This document shows, one piece after another, positions 47,642 through 55,388 of a DNA stretch of 64,000 nt (positions are counted from its first letter, which is position 1; each line of letters opens with the position of its first letter). Where the stretch lies: positions 1-64,000 of the forward strand of contig JAIETP010000006.1 in assembly GCA_019744975.1 (NCBI GenBank). Reading direction: 5' to 3'. The notes under the pieces were generated by a model. That model saw only the letters and a list, made by a program, of their open reading frames with translations, had not been told where the DNA came from and searched no databases. The DNA is from Burkholderiales bacterium. GTDB taxonomy: Bacteria; Pseudomonadota; Gammaproteobacteria; Burkholderiales; SG8-41. A program made the position numbers and the translations under genes.

Positions 47642-48882
47642 TAGCTGCCCAGCAAAGCCAGCACCCGTTGCGTCGCCCCGCGATGCGCAGCAGTAAATTC
47701 CAAACCCGCCGCACCCATGCGCTGCAGCCGCGCCGGATCCGCCGCCAGTTGCAGCCCCACCGCGACCGCTTCCGCCAGATCATTCACGCGCACTGCGGCG
47801 CCCGCGGCGACCGCCGCATCCGCGGCTTCCGCGAAGTTGTACGTTGACGGCCCGATGATCACCGGCCGGCCCAGCGCACAGGGTTCGATCAGGCTGTGCG
47901 CGCCATAAGGCAGGAAGCTGCCGCCCATCAGCACCACATCGCAGGCCGCGTAATACATGAACATCTCGCCCATGCTGTCGCCCAGCAGCACAGCGGTATC
48001 GGCGGCAACCGGAACACCGCTGCTGCGCCGCTGCAGGCGCAGGCCGCGCGCGGTGATCAGCGCCGCCACCTCGTCAAAACGCTGCGGATGCCGCGGCACG
48101 ATCATCAGCAGCGCATCGCGCAAGCCGGCGCGCTGCACGGCATCCAGCAACAAGGTCTCTTCACCCTCGCGCGTACTCGCCGCCAGCAATACCGGCCGTG
48201 TGACTATGGGCTGGCGCAGGGTTTTGCCCTGTTCAACTTGTAGTGCCGGCACATCGAAATCAAATTTCAGATTACCGGTGACACTGATCCGCTCCGCCCC
48301 CAGTGCCTGCAGGCGCGCGGCATCACCTTCGGTCTGCGCGGCAATCGCGCGGAACCCGCGCATCGCATCACGCGCCAGTGCACCGGTGCGCCGGTAACCA
48401 CGCAGCGACCGTTCCGACAGGCGGGCGTTGACCAGGTACAGTGGAATGTCACGACTCACCGCAGCGTGAATCAGATTGGGCCAGACTTCGGTTTCCATCA
48501 GCACGCCGATTGCCGGCCGGAAGCGGTCGAGAAACCGCGCCACCGCACCCGGATAATCGTAGGGCAGATAACAGCGGGTGACGCGGTCGCCGAACAGGGC
48601 ATTGCCGGTTTCACGCCCGGTCGGCGTCATGTGGGTCAGCAGGATGCGATGCTGCGGATAACGCCGCTGCAAGGCACTGATCAGCGGCTCGGCGGCACGC
48701 GTTTCGCCGACCGACACCGCATGCACCCACAACCACGGCCCGGCCGCGGCGGGCTCATCATAAAAACCAAAACGCTCGCCGACATGCCGCAAATATTCGC
48801 GCTGGCGGCGCGCACGCCACATGAGGCGCAGCATGATCAGCGGCAGTGCGGCGTAGGTCAGGAGGGTGTAGAGGAAGCGCAT
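47641..48882 (-). CDS. waaA: 3-deoxy-D-manno-octulosonic acid (Kdo) transferase
   Basis: 413 residues; adds Kdo to lipid A precursor from CMP-Kdo at the inner membrane. N-terminal membrane anchor (LLTYAALPLIMLRLMW) followed by a GT-B fold. Motifs GVLMETEVWPNLI, NARLSERSLRGYR and GGSFLPYGAHSLIEPCALGRPVIIG (the GGS-x6-H segment and following E) fit the family. The number of Kdo units added cannot be told from sequence. Confidence 0.94.
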   Translation of the reverse strand: MRFLYTLLTYAALPLIMLRLMWRARRQREYLRHVGERFGFYDEPAAAGPWLWVHAVSVGETRAAEPLISALQRRYPQHRILLTHMTPTGRETGNALFGDRVTRCYLPYDYPGAVARFLDRFRPAIGVLMETEVWPNLIHAAVSRDIPLYLVNARLSERSLRGYRRTGALARDAMRGFRAIAAQTEGDAARLQALGAERISVTGNLKFDFDVPALQVEQGKTLRQPIVTRPVLLAASTREGEETLLLDAVQRAGLRDALLMIVPRHPQRFDEVAALITARGLRLQRRSSGVPVAADTAVLLGDSMGEMFMYYAACDVVLMGGSFLPYGAHSLIEPCALGRPVIIGPSTYNFAEAADAAVAAGAAVRVNDLAEAVAVGLQLAADPARLQRMGAAGLEFTAAHRGATQRVLALLGS

Positions 48883-48890
48883 TGGTTCTG

Positions 48891-48986
48891 GTGATTAGGT
48901 GATTAGGTGATTAGGTGATTAGGTGTTGGGCCATGAAAGAATGTCGGAGAAAGTTCAATCACTTAATCACCTAGTCACTTAATCAC
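48891..48986. repeat. Octamer-based palindromic repeat, copy 2
   Basis: Four tandem GTGATTAG units at 48891-48922 and a complementary arm AATCACTTAATCACCTAGTC... at 48957-48986. The right arm overlaps the waaC end and encodes its last residues SVIK and stop. Sits between waaC and waaA, both minus strand. Confidence 0.65.
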
Positions 48987-49931
48987 GCTCTTAACAGCCG
49001 TCACCACCTCACCCACCGCCGGCGGCGCACCGACGCCGCCGAGGTTCACCCCCCGCGCGCAGGCATACAAACCAGTCGCAGCAGGATCCGTCGCGCAATA
49101 AATGCCGACGGTCGGCACTCCCAGCGCGCCGGCGAGGTGGGTCAATCCGGTATCGGTGCCGACGACCACGCGCGCCTGCGCCAGCAAGGCGGCCAGAGCG
49201 GACAATGCAAGATGTTCGGGCACCACGGCTTGCGGAATGTGCTGCGCCAGTCGCACACTGCGTTCGCGTTCTGCTGCTGTGCCCCAGGGCAGCACGCTGC
49301 TGATGCCCTGCGCGGCAAGCGCCTTGCCCAATTCGACCCAGCGCGCCTCCGGCCATAATTTGCGCTCGGCGCTGGTGGCGTGCAGCAACACGGCATGCGA
49401 CCGACCGGCATCCAGCCAATCGAAGCTTTGCGCTGCCGCCGCGATGCCGTACTGCGCCGGCACAGTCAGTGTGTAACCCAAAGCCTCGGCAGCCAACCGG
49501 CGGTTACGCTCGACGGCATGTTGCCCCCAGGGCACGTGGTGGCTGTGGTCATAAAACCAGGCCAGCGGTTCACGCGAACTCTGCCGATCCAGACCGTGCC
49601 GCACACCGCGCGCCGCACGCGCAATCCATGCGCTTTTGAACAGGCCCTGGGTGTCGATCACCGCGTCGTAGTGCTGCGCGCGCAGTGTGCCGACAAATAT
49701 GCGCAGCTCAGCCCATACCGCAGGATTCCATAACGCGCGCCGCCAGCGCCGCACGGCCGCCGGCAGCACGCGCGAGACTTGCGGATGCAGTTGTGGAATC
49801 GCCGCAAAAGCCTCTTCCACCACCCAGTCGATGGTCGCACCGGGCAGTGCCGCAGCAATATCCGCGACCACCGGCAGGTTGTGCACGACATCGCCCAGCG
49901 AAGAGGTTTTGATCAGCAGGATGCGCGGCAT
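48975..49931 (-). CDS. waaC: LPS heptosyltransferase I
   Basis: 318 residues of glycosyltransferase family 9, transferring L-glycero-D-manno-heptose from ADP-heptose to Kdo. N-terminal ILLIKTSSLGDVVHNLPVV and C-terminal VVGTDTGLTHLAGALGVPTVGIY are diagnostic. The final residues SVIK are encoded by a palindromic repeat, so the natural C-terminus may have been trimmed or extended. The waaA gene lies 92 bp downstream. Confidence 0.93.
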   Translation of the reverse strand: MPRILLIKTSSLGDVVHNLPVVADIAAALPGATIDWVVEEAFAAIPQLHPQVSRVLPAAVRRWRRALWNPAVWAELRIFVGTLRAQHYDAVIDTQGLFKSAWIARAARGVRHGLDRQSSREPLAWFYDHSHHVPWGQHAVERNRRLAAEALGYTLTVPAQYGIAAAAQSFDWLDAGRSHAVLLHATSAERKLWPEARWVELGKALAAQGISSVLPWGTAAERERSVRLAQHIPQAVVPEHLALSALAALLAQARVVVGTDTGLTHLAGALGVPTVGIYCATDPAATGLYACARGVNLGGVGAPPAVGEVVTAVKSVIK

Positions 49932-50030
49932 TTCTCGGTTTTATAGGTTTGTTACTGCAGAAAATGAAATCCGGGCAGCGAAGCAGCGTCCCGTCGCAGA
50001 AAAACAGGATACTACCTGCGAAGCAGACTA
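49932..50030. other. Leader region of waaC
   Basis: 99 bp before the waaC start and up to the MITE. No promoter element of confident quality and no RNA gene was seen. Confidence 0.3.
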
Positions 50031-50309
50031 GGGCCTGTTAACCATTATTTCGTGAGATGCGTTGCGGCCAAAATCGTCAGTGGCAAGGCGCTTGCCGCGG
50101 CTCATATCGCGAATATGAGCAACTCATTGGCCAAATGCGGCAACGCAGCCAGTGGCGATTTTGGCCGCAACCCGGAGGGACGGGACGATTTGGCCCCAGT
50201 GCGTTGTCGCGCCTTCGCTTGTTTGCCAACGGGCAAACGGCGCTCGACGCTCCTAGCCCTGAGGCCAAATCGTCGCCGTCGCACTCATGAAATAATGGTT
50301 AACAGGCCC
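50031..50309. mobile_element. MITE-like element with 26-bp terminal inverted repeats
   Basis: Ends GGGCCTGTTAACCATTATTT at 50031-50050 and its reverse complement at 50290-50309; the repeats extend to 26 bp with one mismatch. TA dinucleotides flank both sides (50029-50030 and 50310-50311), as expected for a TA target duplication (IS630/Tc1-type). The interior holds two nested hairpins: GTTGCGGCCAAAATCG (50061-50076) with CGATTTTGGCCGCAAC (50156-50171), and GACGATTTGGCC (50184-50195) with GGCCAAATCGTC (50263-50274). No transposase frame is present, so it is non-autonomous. Confidence 0.75.
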
Positions 50310-50399
50310 TAAAGACCTCTGTCTGCCGCGCACTTTCAGGATGCAGGAAATTCTCCGTGGTTTATGAGCGTTCGGAGAAATCGTACAAGCCAGTCCGCA
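50310..50399. other. Region between the MITE and higBA promoter
   Basis: About 90 bp, containing no recognised gene, repeat or hairpin. Confidence 0.3.
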
Positions 50400-50428
50400 T
50401 TGTAAAGTGTCGCTTTACGGGCTACAAT
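50400..50428 (+). promoter_or_regulatory. higBA promoter and operator
   Basis: TTGTAA (50400-50405) and TACAAT (50423-50428) form a -35/-10 pair with a 17-bp spacer. An inverted repeat GTAAAG/CTTTAC overlaps the spacer, the shape of an autoregulatory HigA operator. The -10 overlaps the ATG at 50427, so translation more likely begins at the ATG at 50434. Confidence 0.7.
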
Positions 50429-50433
50429 GGACC

Positions 50434-50711
50434 ATGATCAGGACTTTTCGTCACAAAGGCGTCAAGGCTTTTTCCTGAGCGGCGCCAAAGTCGGCATTCA
50501 GGCACATCATGCGGCAAAGCTGCGGATCATACTGACGGCGCTGGATAATGCGAAAAAGCCGGACGACATGAACGCGCCCGGCTGGCGGTTTCATGGATTA
50601 AGCGGCGACTTGAAGGGATTTTTTTCGGTCACCACCAACGGCAACTGGCGACTGATCTTCCGCTTTGATGGCAAAGACGCTGAACTGGTTGATTACGTCG
50701 ATTATCACTGA
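50434..50711 (+). pseudogene. higB: HigB-type toxin, apparent frameshift near the start
   Basis: RelE/ParE-superfamily mRNA interferase. The conserved body (KVGIQAHHAAKLRIILTALDNA, GWRFHGLSGDLKGFF, GNWRLIFRFDG, DYVDYH) reads in the frame of an ATG at 50427 (94 residues, MDHDQDFSSQRRQGFF). But the family N-terminus, MIRTFRHKGVKAF, is encoded in another frame from the ATG at 50434 and stops at TGA 50476-50478. One T missing from the TTTTT run at 50469-50473 would explain both. The ATG at 50427 lies inside the -10 hexamer. It is either a frameshifted gene, a sequencing error, a -1 slippage site, or a gene using an altered start. Confidence 0.65.
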
Positions 50712-50725
50712 CAAGGACTTGCAAA

Positions 50726-51004
50726 ATGTCTCGTATGCACAATCCCGCACACCCCGGCGAAGTACTCCGGGAGTATTTACCGGAAACGCTGGGCGTCACG
50801 GAAGCCGCCAAACGTCTCGGCGTAACGCGGCAAGCGTTATCGGCCCTGCTCAACGGACGCGCCGGCATCAGCGCAGGAATGGCGCTACGACTCGAAACTG
50901 CGCTGGGAACAAGCGCAGAAATGTGGGTAGAGATGCAGGCAGGCTATGACCTGTGGCGTGCGCGGCAATCCCCCCGTCCCAAAGTCATCAAAATTGCAGC
51001 CTGA
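50726..51004 (+). CDS. higA: HigA family antitoxin
   Basis: 92 residues with a helix-turn-helix ([22 protein letters not shown]) and the family pattern [20 protein letters not shown]. It binds the HigB toxin and represses the operon. It starts 15 bp after the higB stop. An intact antitoxin with a damaged toxin is a normal intermediate in module decay. Confidence 0.9.
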   Translation: MSRMHNPAHPGEVLREYLPETLGVTEAAKRLGVTRQALSALLNGRAGISAGMALRLETALGTSAEMWVEMQAGYDLWRARQSPRPKVIKIAA

Positions 51005-51023
51005 TGCTGCTCGAAAAACCGTG

Positions 51024-51122
51024 ATGGGCGCCATGCCCGCGGCAGACTGCGCCAGCGCCGTAATCGATCTGCTGCACGCGCGCGGGGTCGTACACCCGAC
51101 GCTGCAGCGCAAACCACAGTAA
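51024..51122 (+). pseudogene. Possible C-terminal remnant of an unidentified gene
   Basis: A 32-codon frame (MGAMPAADCASAVIDLLHAR then GVVHPTLQRKPQ) with coding-like GC3 lies between higA and rmlB. It has no start-site signal and reads like the end of a larger protein that has lost its front part. No family is recognised, and it could be chance. Confidence 0.2.
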
Positions 51123-51134
51123 AGAGAGGCTGAT

Positions 51135-52196
51135 GTGATTCTGGTAACCGGCGGTGCAGGTTTCATCGGCGCCAACTTCGTCCTCGACTGGCTGGCCAGT
51201 GAAAGCTCGCCCGTCGTCAATCTCGACAAACTGACCTACGCCGGCAATCCGGCGAACCTCGCATCGCTCAAGGGAGACAGCCGTTATGTTTTTGCGCAGG
51301 GGGACATCTGCGATCGCAAACTGGTCGCCGGTCTGCTGCAAAAACACCAGCCGCAGGCGATTGTGCATTTCGCCGCGGAAAGCCATGTTGACCGCTCGAT
51401 CCTCGGTCCGGGCGAATTCGTGCAGACCAATGTCGTCGGCACCTTCAGTCTGCTGGAAGAGGCGCGCGCCTACTGGGGAACACTGGCCGAACCGGCAAAA
51501 ACACGTTTTCGCTTTCTGCATGTGTCGACCGACGAAGTTTATGGTTCATTGAGCAGCACTGATCCTGCGTTCAGCGAAACCACGCCCTACGCGCCGAACA
51601 GCCCCTATGCCGCATCCAAAGCGGCGTCCGACCACCTGGTGCGCGCCTACCACCACACCTACGGCCTGCCGGTGATCACCACCAACTGCTCGAACAACTA
51701 CGGCCCGCTGCAGTTCCCGGAAAAACTGATCCCGCTGATGATCCTCAACGCGCTGAACGGCAAACCGCTGCCGGTGTACGGCGACGGCAAAAACGTCCGC
51801 GACTGGCTCTACGTCGGCGACCACTGCGCCGGCATCCGCGCAGCACTCGCCAAAGGCCGGCCCGGCGAGACCTACAACATCGGCGGCAACAGCGAAAAAA
51901 CCAACCTCGAAGTGGTGCATGCGGTGTGCACGATCCTCGACGAGTTATGCCCGAATTCACTCATCACTCATCACTCATCACTCATCACTTACGTGAAGGA
52001 CCGACCGGGCCACGACCGGCGCTATGCCATTAACGCAACGAAAATCCATCAGGAACTCGGATGGGAGCCGCAGGAGCGTTTCGAGGCCGGGCTGCGCAAG
52101 ACCGTGGAGTGGTACCTGGCCAACCAGACGTGGATTGCAGCGATACAGAACGGCGATTACCGAAAGTGGATGGACTCAAACTACATCAATCGGTGA
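51135..52196 (+). CDS. rfbB: dTDP-glucose 4,6-dehydratase
   Basis: 353 residues, GTG start after an AAAGAGAGG site. Extended SDR with [10 protein letters not shown], catalytic pattern [11 protein letters not shown] and YxxxK in [13 protein letters not shown]. It converts dTDP-glucose to dTDP-4-keto-6-deoxyglucose, the second step of dTDP-rhamnose synthesis. Between LCPN and [10 protein letters not shown] the usual short loop is replaced by [10 protein letters not shown], encoded by five tandem 7-bp units (51957-51991). The frame is open at present. rmlD, rmlA and rmlC lie 2-5 kb downstream, separated by accessory genes. Confidence 0.92.
   Translation: MILVTGGAGFIGANFVLDWLASESSPVVNLDKLTYAGNPANLASLKGDSRYVFAQGDICDRKLVAGLLQKHQPQAIVHFAAESHVDRSILGPGEFVQTNVVGTFSLLEEARAYWGTLAEPAKTRFRFLHVSTDEVYGSLSSTDPAFSETTPYAPNSPYAASKAASDHLVRAYHHTYGLPVITTNCSNNYGPLQFPEKLIPLMILNALNGKPLPVYGDGKNVRDWLYVGDHCAGIRAALAKGRPGETYNIGGNSEKTNLEVVHAVCTILDELCPNSLITHHSSLITYVKDRPGHDRRYAINATKIHQELGWEPQERFEAGLRKTVEWYLANQTWIAAIQNGDYRKWMDSNYINR
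51957..51991 (+). repeat. Five heptamer tandem repeats (TCACTCA) inside rmlB
   Basis: Units at 51957, 51964, 51971, 51978 and 51985; the last is TCACTTA. Seven is not a multiple of three, so gain or loss of one unit shifts the rmlB frame. Confidence 0.85.
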
Positions 52197-52392
52197 TTGT
52201 TGAATACAGTGGCGCCCCAAACAAGCACGTAGGGTGGGCAAAGCGCAGCGTGCCCACGCGGACATGCCAAGTGTTACATGGTGGGCACGCTGCGCTTTGC
52301 CCACCCTACTTAAACCACTAAAAAGTGCCGCAATGGTCGCCCTATTTATCGACTACTGAGTAATCGGTGATTGTTGAATACAATGGTGCCCC
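52188..52392. repeat. 31-bp direct repeats flanking a REP-like hairpin
   Basis: AATCGGTGATTGTTGAATAC... occurs at 52188-52218 and 52362-52392 with two mismatches. The left copy contains the rmlB stop. The 143 bp between them hold a long hairpin. The layout suggests an insertion or a recombination that duplicated the end of rmlB. Confidence 0.6.
52229..52309. repeat. REP-like hairpin with 29-bp perfect arms
   Basis: Arms at 52229-52257 and 52281-52309 begin GTAGGGTGGGCAAAGCGCAG and are exact complements over 29 bp, with a 23-bp loop. The GTAGGGTGGGC... unit is a widespread intergenic palindrome in proteobacteria as far as I recall. Function unknown; a transcription-terminating or mobile origin is possible. 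Confidence 0.7.
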
Positions 52393-52402
52393 GAGCCAGA
52401 TA

Positions 52403-52426
52403 GATATACATTATATTTTGTATATC
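52403..52426 (+). promoter_or_regulatory. Operator palindrome of the VapBC-type module
   Basis: GATATACA (52403-52410) and TGTATATC (52419-52426) flank an AT-rich 8-bp centre and lie 20 bp before the antitoxin start, which is preceded by a run of G (GGGGGG). This fits autorepression by the antitoxin. GC content is far below that of the neighbours. Confidence 0.6.
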
Positions 52427-52445
52427 AATTGTTTCGGGGGGGATC

Positions 52446-52679
52446 ATGCAAGTTTCCAAATGGGGTAACAGTCTGGCGGTGCGCCTGCCCGCTTCGGTCA
52501 TCGAGGCCCTTGGTCTCAAGGAGGGCGATGACATCGAAATCCAGATCGCCGGACGCGGTGCGTTCGAGATCGCCAAGAAACCGGGCGCGCGCGCGGTGCT
52601 GGCGCGTTTGAGGAAATACCGGGGGCGTCTGCCCGCGGACTTCCGCTTCGACCGGCTGGAAGCTCAAACGCGTGGCTGA
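52446..52679 (+). CDS. AbrB/MazE-type antitoxin
   Basis: 77 residues with the swapped-hairpin AbrB fold at the N-terminus (MQVSKWGNSLAVRLPASVIE, then LGLKEGDDIEI) and a basic tail. It pairs with the PIN-domain gene that overlaps its end by 8 bp. This is the VapB-type antitoxin of a type II toxin-antitoxin module. Confidence 0.88.
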   Translation: MQVSKWGNSLAVRLPASVIEALGLKEGDDIEIQIAGRGAFEIAKKPGARAVLARLRKYRGRLPADFRFDRLEAQTRG

Positions 52680-53073
52680 GCGGTTTTTTGACACCACGGT
52701 ATTGCTGTACCTGCTTTCCGCCGATGCAACCAAGGCCGATCGGGTGGAAGAAACCCTTGCCGCAGGCGCTACCATCAGCGTTCAGGTCCTCAACGAATTT
52801 GCTGCGGTTGCGCTGCGCAAACTCGGCATGACCGTGGCCGAGGTGCGCGAAGTGCTTGCCCCGATCATGACCATCTGCAAGGTTCTACCGATCACTGTCG
52901 AAACCCATAAACGGGGTTTGCAGATCGCCGAGCGTTACCGGTTCGCGGTCTATGATGCGCTCATCATTGCCGCCGCGCTCGACGCGGGTTGCTCAACGCT
53001 CTACACCGAAGACCTGCAGGACGGCCAGGTCATTGACGATGTGCTGACTATCAGAAACCCGTTCCAAATCTAG
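52672..53073 (+). CDS. PIN-domain ribonuclease toxin (VapC-like)
   Basis: 133 residues, GTG start. PIN acidic residues are visible in RFFDTTVLLYLL (D7), VQVLNEFAAVA and VYDALIIAAALDAGCSTLYTED (read as DALIIAA then YTEDLQDG). It should cleave RNA and be blocked by the overlapping AbrB-type antitoxin. It lies in a low-GC accessory stretch within the rhamnose locus. Confidence 0.9.
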   Translation: MAERFFDTTVLLYLLSADATKADRVEETLAAGATISVQVLNEFAAVALRKLGMTVAEVREVLAPIMTICKVLPITVETHKRGLQIAERYRFAVYDALIIAAALDAGCSTLYTEDLQDGQVIDDVLTIRNPFQI

Positions 53074-53188
53074 CCTGCCAGCCACCAGCTTATAACTCAT
53101 TGTTTTTCATTGATTTATCGTAGTTAGCGACATAACCTCTCCTTCTGCGGTAAATATATTTTGTTAATAACTATTTGATAATAAACGA

Positions 53189-53229
53189 TTTACCGTAAAT
53201 AATGTCTTTTAATACTATTTTACGGTAAA
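53189..53229. promoter_or_regulatory. Inverted repeats upstream of the nucleotidyltransferase gene
   Basis: TTTACCGTAAA (53189-53199) and TTTACGGTAAA (53219-53229) are reverse complements of each other, and a third related TGCGGTAAATA lies at 53147. TATAAT at 53232-53237 sits just before the ATG at 53242, so the message may be leaderless. The 168-bp region is strongly AT-rich. Confidence 0.5.
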
Positions 53230-53241
53230 GTTATAATTATC

Positions 53242-54222
53242 ATGAGACTATCTGACGAACAATTACGCGCCTTAAATAACGCCGGGCAACTTCACGACGC
53301 CTGGAAAGAGGTCGTGTCCAGATTGGCCCAAATGCCCGGCGGCATGTATTGGCGCGTCATCAACAGCCGCGAGTATCTCTACGAATACGTTTCGACCACC
53401 GGCAAGCAACAGACAAAATACGTGGGCGCCAAAACCCCGGAGATCGAAAACATTTTCAGGGAATTCAAAGAAACCCGAGCAGACCTTGATGCCCGAAGGG
53501 CGGGCATAGAAGCTCGCCTCGTGGAAATGGCGCCGATGTGGCGCGCCCTTCGACTTCCGGCAGTCGATACTACCGCTGGCCGCATCCTGCGCGCTTTCGA
53601 TATCGGCGATTTCCTCGGCTTGAACCTTCTCGTCGTCGGAACTTATGCCCTGAAGGCTTACGAGGTCGAAGCGGCCGCCGCGTTCTCAACCGGCATGGAC
53701 GCCACGGACGATCTGGACTTCACATTGCTCATCGATCAGGCAAAACCTGATGCGGATCTTCCAAGGAGACTATTGCTGACGCTGAAGCAGGAAGACTCCA
53801 GCTTCATTGTTTCCACTGCGTCCGCCAAGACCTTGGTGAATAAAAATGGCTACAAGATTGATTTGCTCACCAGCACGGAATATGCAAAAGCACTGGCTTC
53901 GGCGATACCATGGAAGCCACAGGGGCTGGAAGGGCAGGAGTGGCTGGTGCTGGGCAAACCGGTACAAACCGTGCTGATCGACTTTCAAGGACGCCCCGTC
54001 GCCATTGCTGCACCTGACCCGCGGTACTTCGCCTTGCATAAATTATGGCTGAGTAAACGACCGGGCCGCCCCCGGGCCAAGGCCGTCAAGGACGAAAATC
54101 AGGGGCGGGCATTATTGCAAGCCGTCAGAAAATATATGCCCCACTATCCGCTGGACGAAAAATATGTTGCAAAACTCCCACAGGAATTAAAAGCGCAGAT
54201 TCGCGATTCAGTGATTGGGTGA
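53242..54222 (+). CDS. GSU2403-type nucleotidyltransferase-fold protein
   Basis: 326 residues. A polymerase-beta-like nucleotidyltransferase core is suggested by VVGTYALKAYE (G133 region) followed by the metal-binding D-x-D in ATDDLDFTLLI (D157, D159), matching the NTP_transf_8 domain family. Its N-terminal segment (YWRVINSREYLYEYV ... KYVGAK) is also family-like. The biological role is not known. It has an AT-rich promoter and its last residues SVIG plus the stop come from an octamer repeat. It stands alone among accessory genes and may be horizontally acquired. Confidence 0.65.
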   Translation: MRLSDEQLRALNNAGQLHDAWKEVVSRLAQMPGGMYWRVINSREYLYEYVSTTGKQQTKYVGAKTPEIENIFREFKETRADLDARRAGIEARLVEMAPMWRALRLPAVDTTAGRILRAFDIGDFLGLNLLVVGTYALKAYEVEAAAAFSTGMDATDDLDFTLLIDQAKPDADLPRRLLLTLKQEDSSFIVSTASAKTLVNKNGYKIDLLTSTEYAKALASAIPWKPQGLEGQEWLVLGKPVQTVLIDFQGRPVAIAAPDPRYFALHKLWLSKRPGRPRAKAVKDENQGRALLQAVRKYMPHYPLDEKYVAKLPQELKAQIRDSVIG

Positions 54223-54247
54223 TTAAAACCAGCGGCATGTCTTCCCC
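54211..54247. repeat. Octamer-based palindromic repeat, copy 3 (short)
   Basis: AGTGATTGGGTGATT and the later CCAATCACC can pair. The GTGATTGGGTGA part encodes the last residues and the stop of the nucleotidyltransferase gene. Confidence 0.45.
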
Positions 54248-54355
54248 AATCACCGAATTTTCAGTAGATGCCCTGAAATGGCATCGCTGTTGTGCCTGGA
54301 AATCAGAGCCCGAAAATCAGAGTCTTGACCACCAATTACCAGTTACCCCCCACCA

Positions 54356-55240
54356 TTGACCACCATTCTCCTACTAGGCAAAACCGGGCAAGTCGGTTTT
54401 GAACTGGAACAAGCGCTCGGCCCGGTCTGCCGCCTGATCGCGCCCGGCCACGCCGAGGCTGACCTGACTGATGCAGATGCAATCCGCGCGCTGATTAAAA
54501 ACGCGAAGCCGGATGTCATCGTCAATGCCGCCGGTTTCACCATCGTCGATGCCGCCGAATCCCAGACTGAACTCGCCATGCAGCTCAATGCCACGGCGCC
54601 CGGGATCATTGCGGAATGTGCTGAACAATGCGCTGCAGTGCTGATTCATTATTCGACTACTTTTGTGTTTGACGGTACCAAGCGTGAGCCTTACACCGAA
54701 GCCGACACGCCCAATCCGGTCAACGCCTACGGTCGCAGCAAACTGGCGGGCGAACGCGCGGTCGTGGCCGCATGCCGGCGCCACCTGATCCTGCGCGCCA
54801 ACTGGGTTTACAGCGCGCGGCGCACAAACTTTGCGCTGGCGATGCTGAAACTGGCACGTGAAAAAGCCGAACTTGAAATCGTCAATGACCAGATCGGATC
54901 ACCGACCTGGGCGCGGGACTATGCCGCCGCCACGGTACAGCTGATCGCGGACCACGGCAGGTTGCGGGATAGTTCAGGCATATACCACCTGTCGGCGCAG
55001 TCACATTGCTCGCGCATGCAATGGGCGCAAAAACTGATTGACTGTGCCCGAGCAATGCCCGGCGCCGGAAAAAGCTGGGCCGCGCTGCGCCCGACCACCA
55101 CCGCGCAATATCCCCATCCCGCGCCGCGGCCCTTGTACACCGTCACCAGCAACCAGAAAATTGAAGCGACCTTTGGCATTCGCATGCCCGTGTGGGAAGA
55201 TCGCATCGAAGCTTTTGTGCGCTCGCTACCGTGGCAATAA
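54356..55240 (+). CDS. rfbD: dTDP-4-dehydrorhamnose reductase, divergent copy 1
   Basis: 294 residues starting at a TTG with no clear ribosome binding site. Rossmann motif LLGKTGQVGFELEQ and catalytic YGRSKLAGE are present. Compared with the second copy at 57203, STDYVFDG has become STTFVFDG and AAAYTAVDLAEQEP has become AAGFTIVDAAESQT, while the NWVY, VNDQIGSPTWA and C-terminal segments are conserved. It may be a functional reductase with altered substrate or a drifting duplicate. Confidence 0.8.
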   Translation: MTTILLLGKTGQVGFELEQALGPVCRLIAPGHAEADLTDADAIRALIKNAKPDVIVNAAGFTIVDAAESQTELAMQLNATAPGIIAECAEQCAAVLIHYSTTFVFDGTKREPYTEADTPNPVNAYGRSKLAGERAVVAACRRHLILRANWVYSARRTNFALAMLKLAREKAELEIVNDQIGSPTWARDYAAATVQLIADHGRLRDSSGIYHLSAQSHCSRMQWAQKLIDCARAMPGAGKSWAALRPTTTAQYPHPAPRPLYTVTSNQKIEATFGIRMPVWEDRIEAFVRSLPWQ

Positions 55241-55289
55241 ACCTCGGAACCAATCGTTTTAATTATCTATCTAGGGCGTGATCAAGAGC

Positions 55290-55373
55290 GTGATTAAGTG
55301 ATTAGGTAACTAAGTGATTGAAGGGATGGATGCCAATCGGTTTAATCACCTAATCACTTAATCACCGAATCAC
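55290..55373. repeat. Octamer-based palindromic repeat, copy 4
   Basis: Left arm GTGATTAAGTGATTAGGTAA... (55290-55318) and right arm AATCACCTAATCACTTAATC... (55343-55373) with a 24-bp centre. Lies just upstream of the four-helix-bundle gene. Confidence 0.65.
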
Positions 55374-55388
55374 CAGGGGAGGTGGTTT

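Noticed and set aside
48891-48986. Tandem GTGATTAG units considered as a CRISPR-like array.
   Set aside because: Units are 8 bp without spacers; no cas genes are nearby.
50052-50312. Several short open frames within the MITE-like element on both strands.
   Set aside because: The frames follow from the inverted-repeat structure; none has a family motif or a ribosome binding site.
52197-52400. A tRNA or small RNA gene in the rmlB-VapB gap.
   Set aside because: The folding is explained by the 29-bp perfect inverted repeat and shows no tRNA signature.
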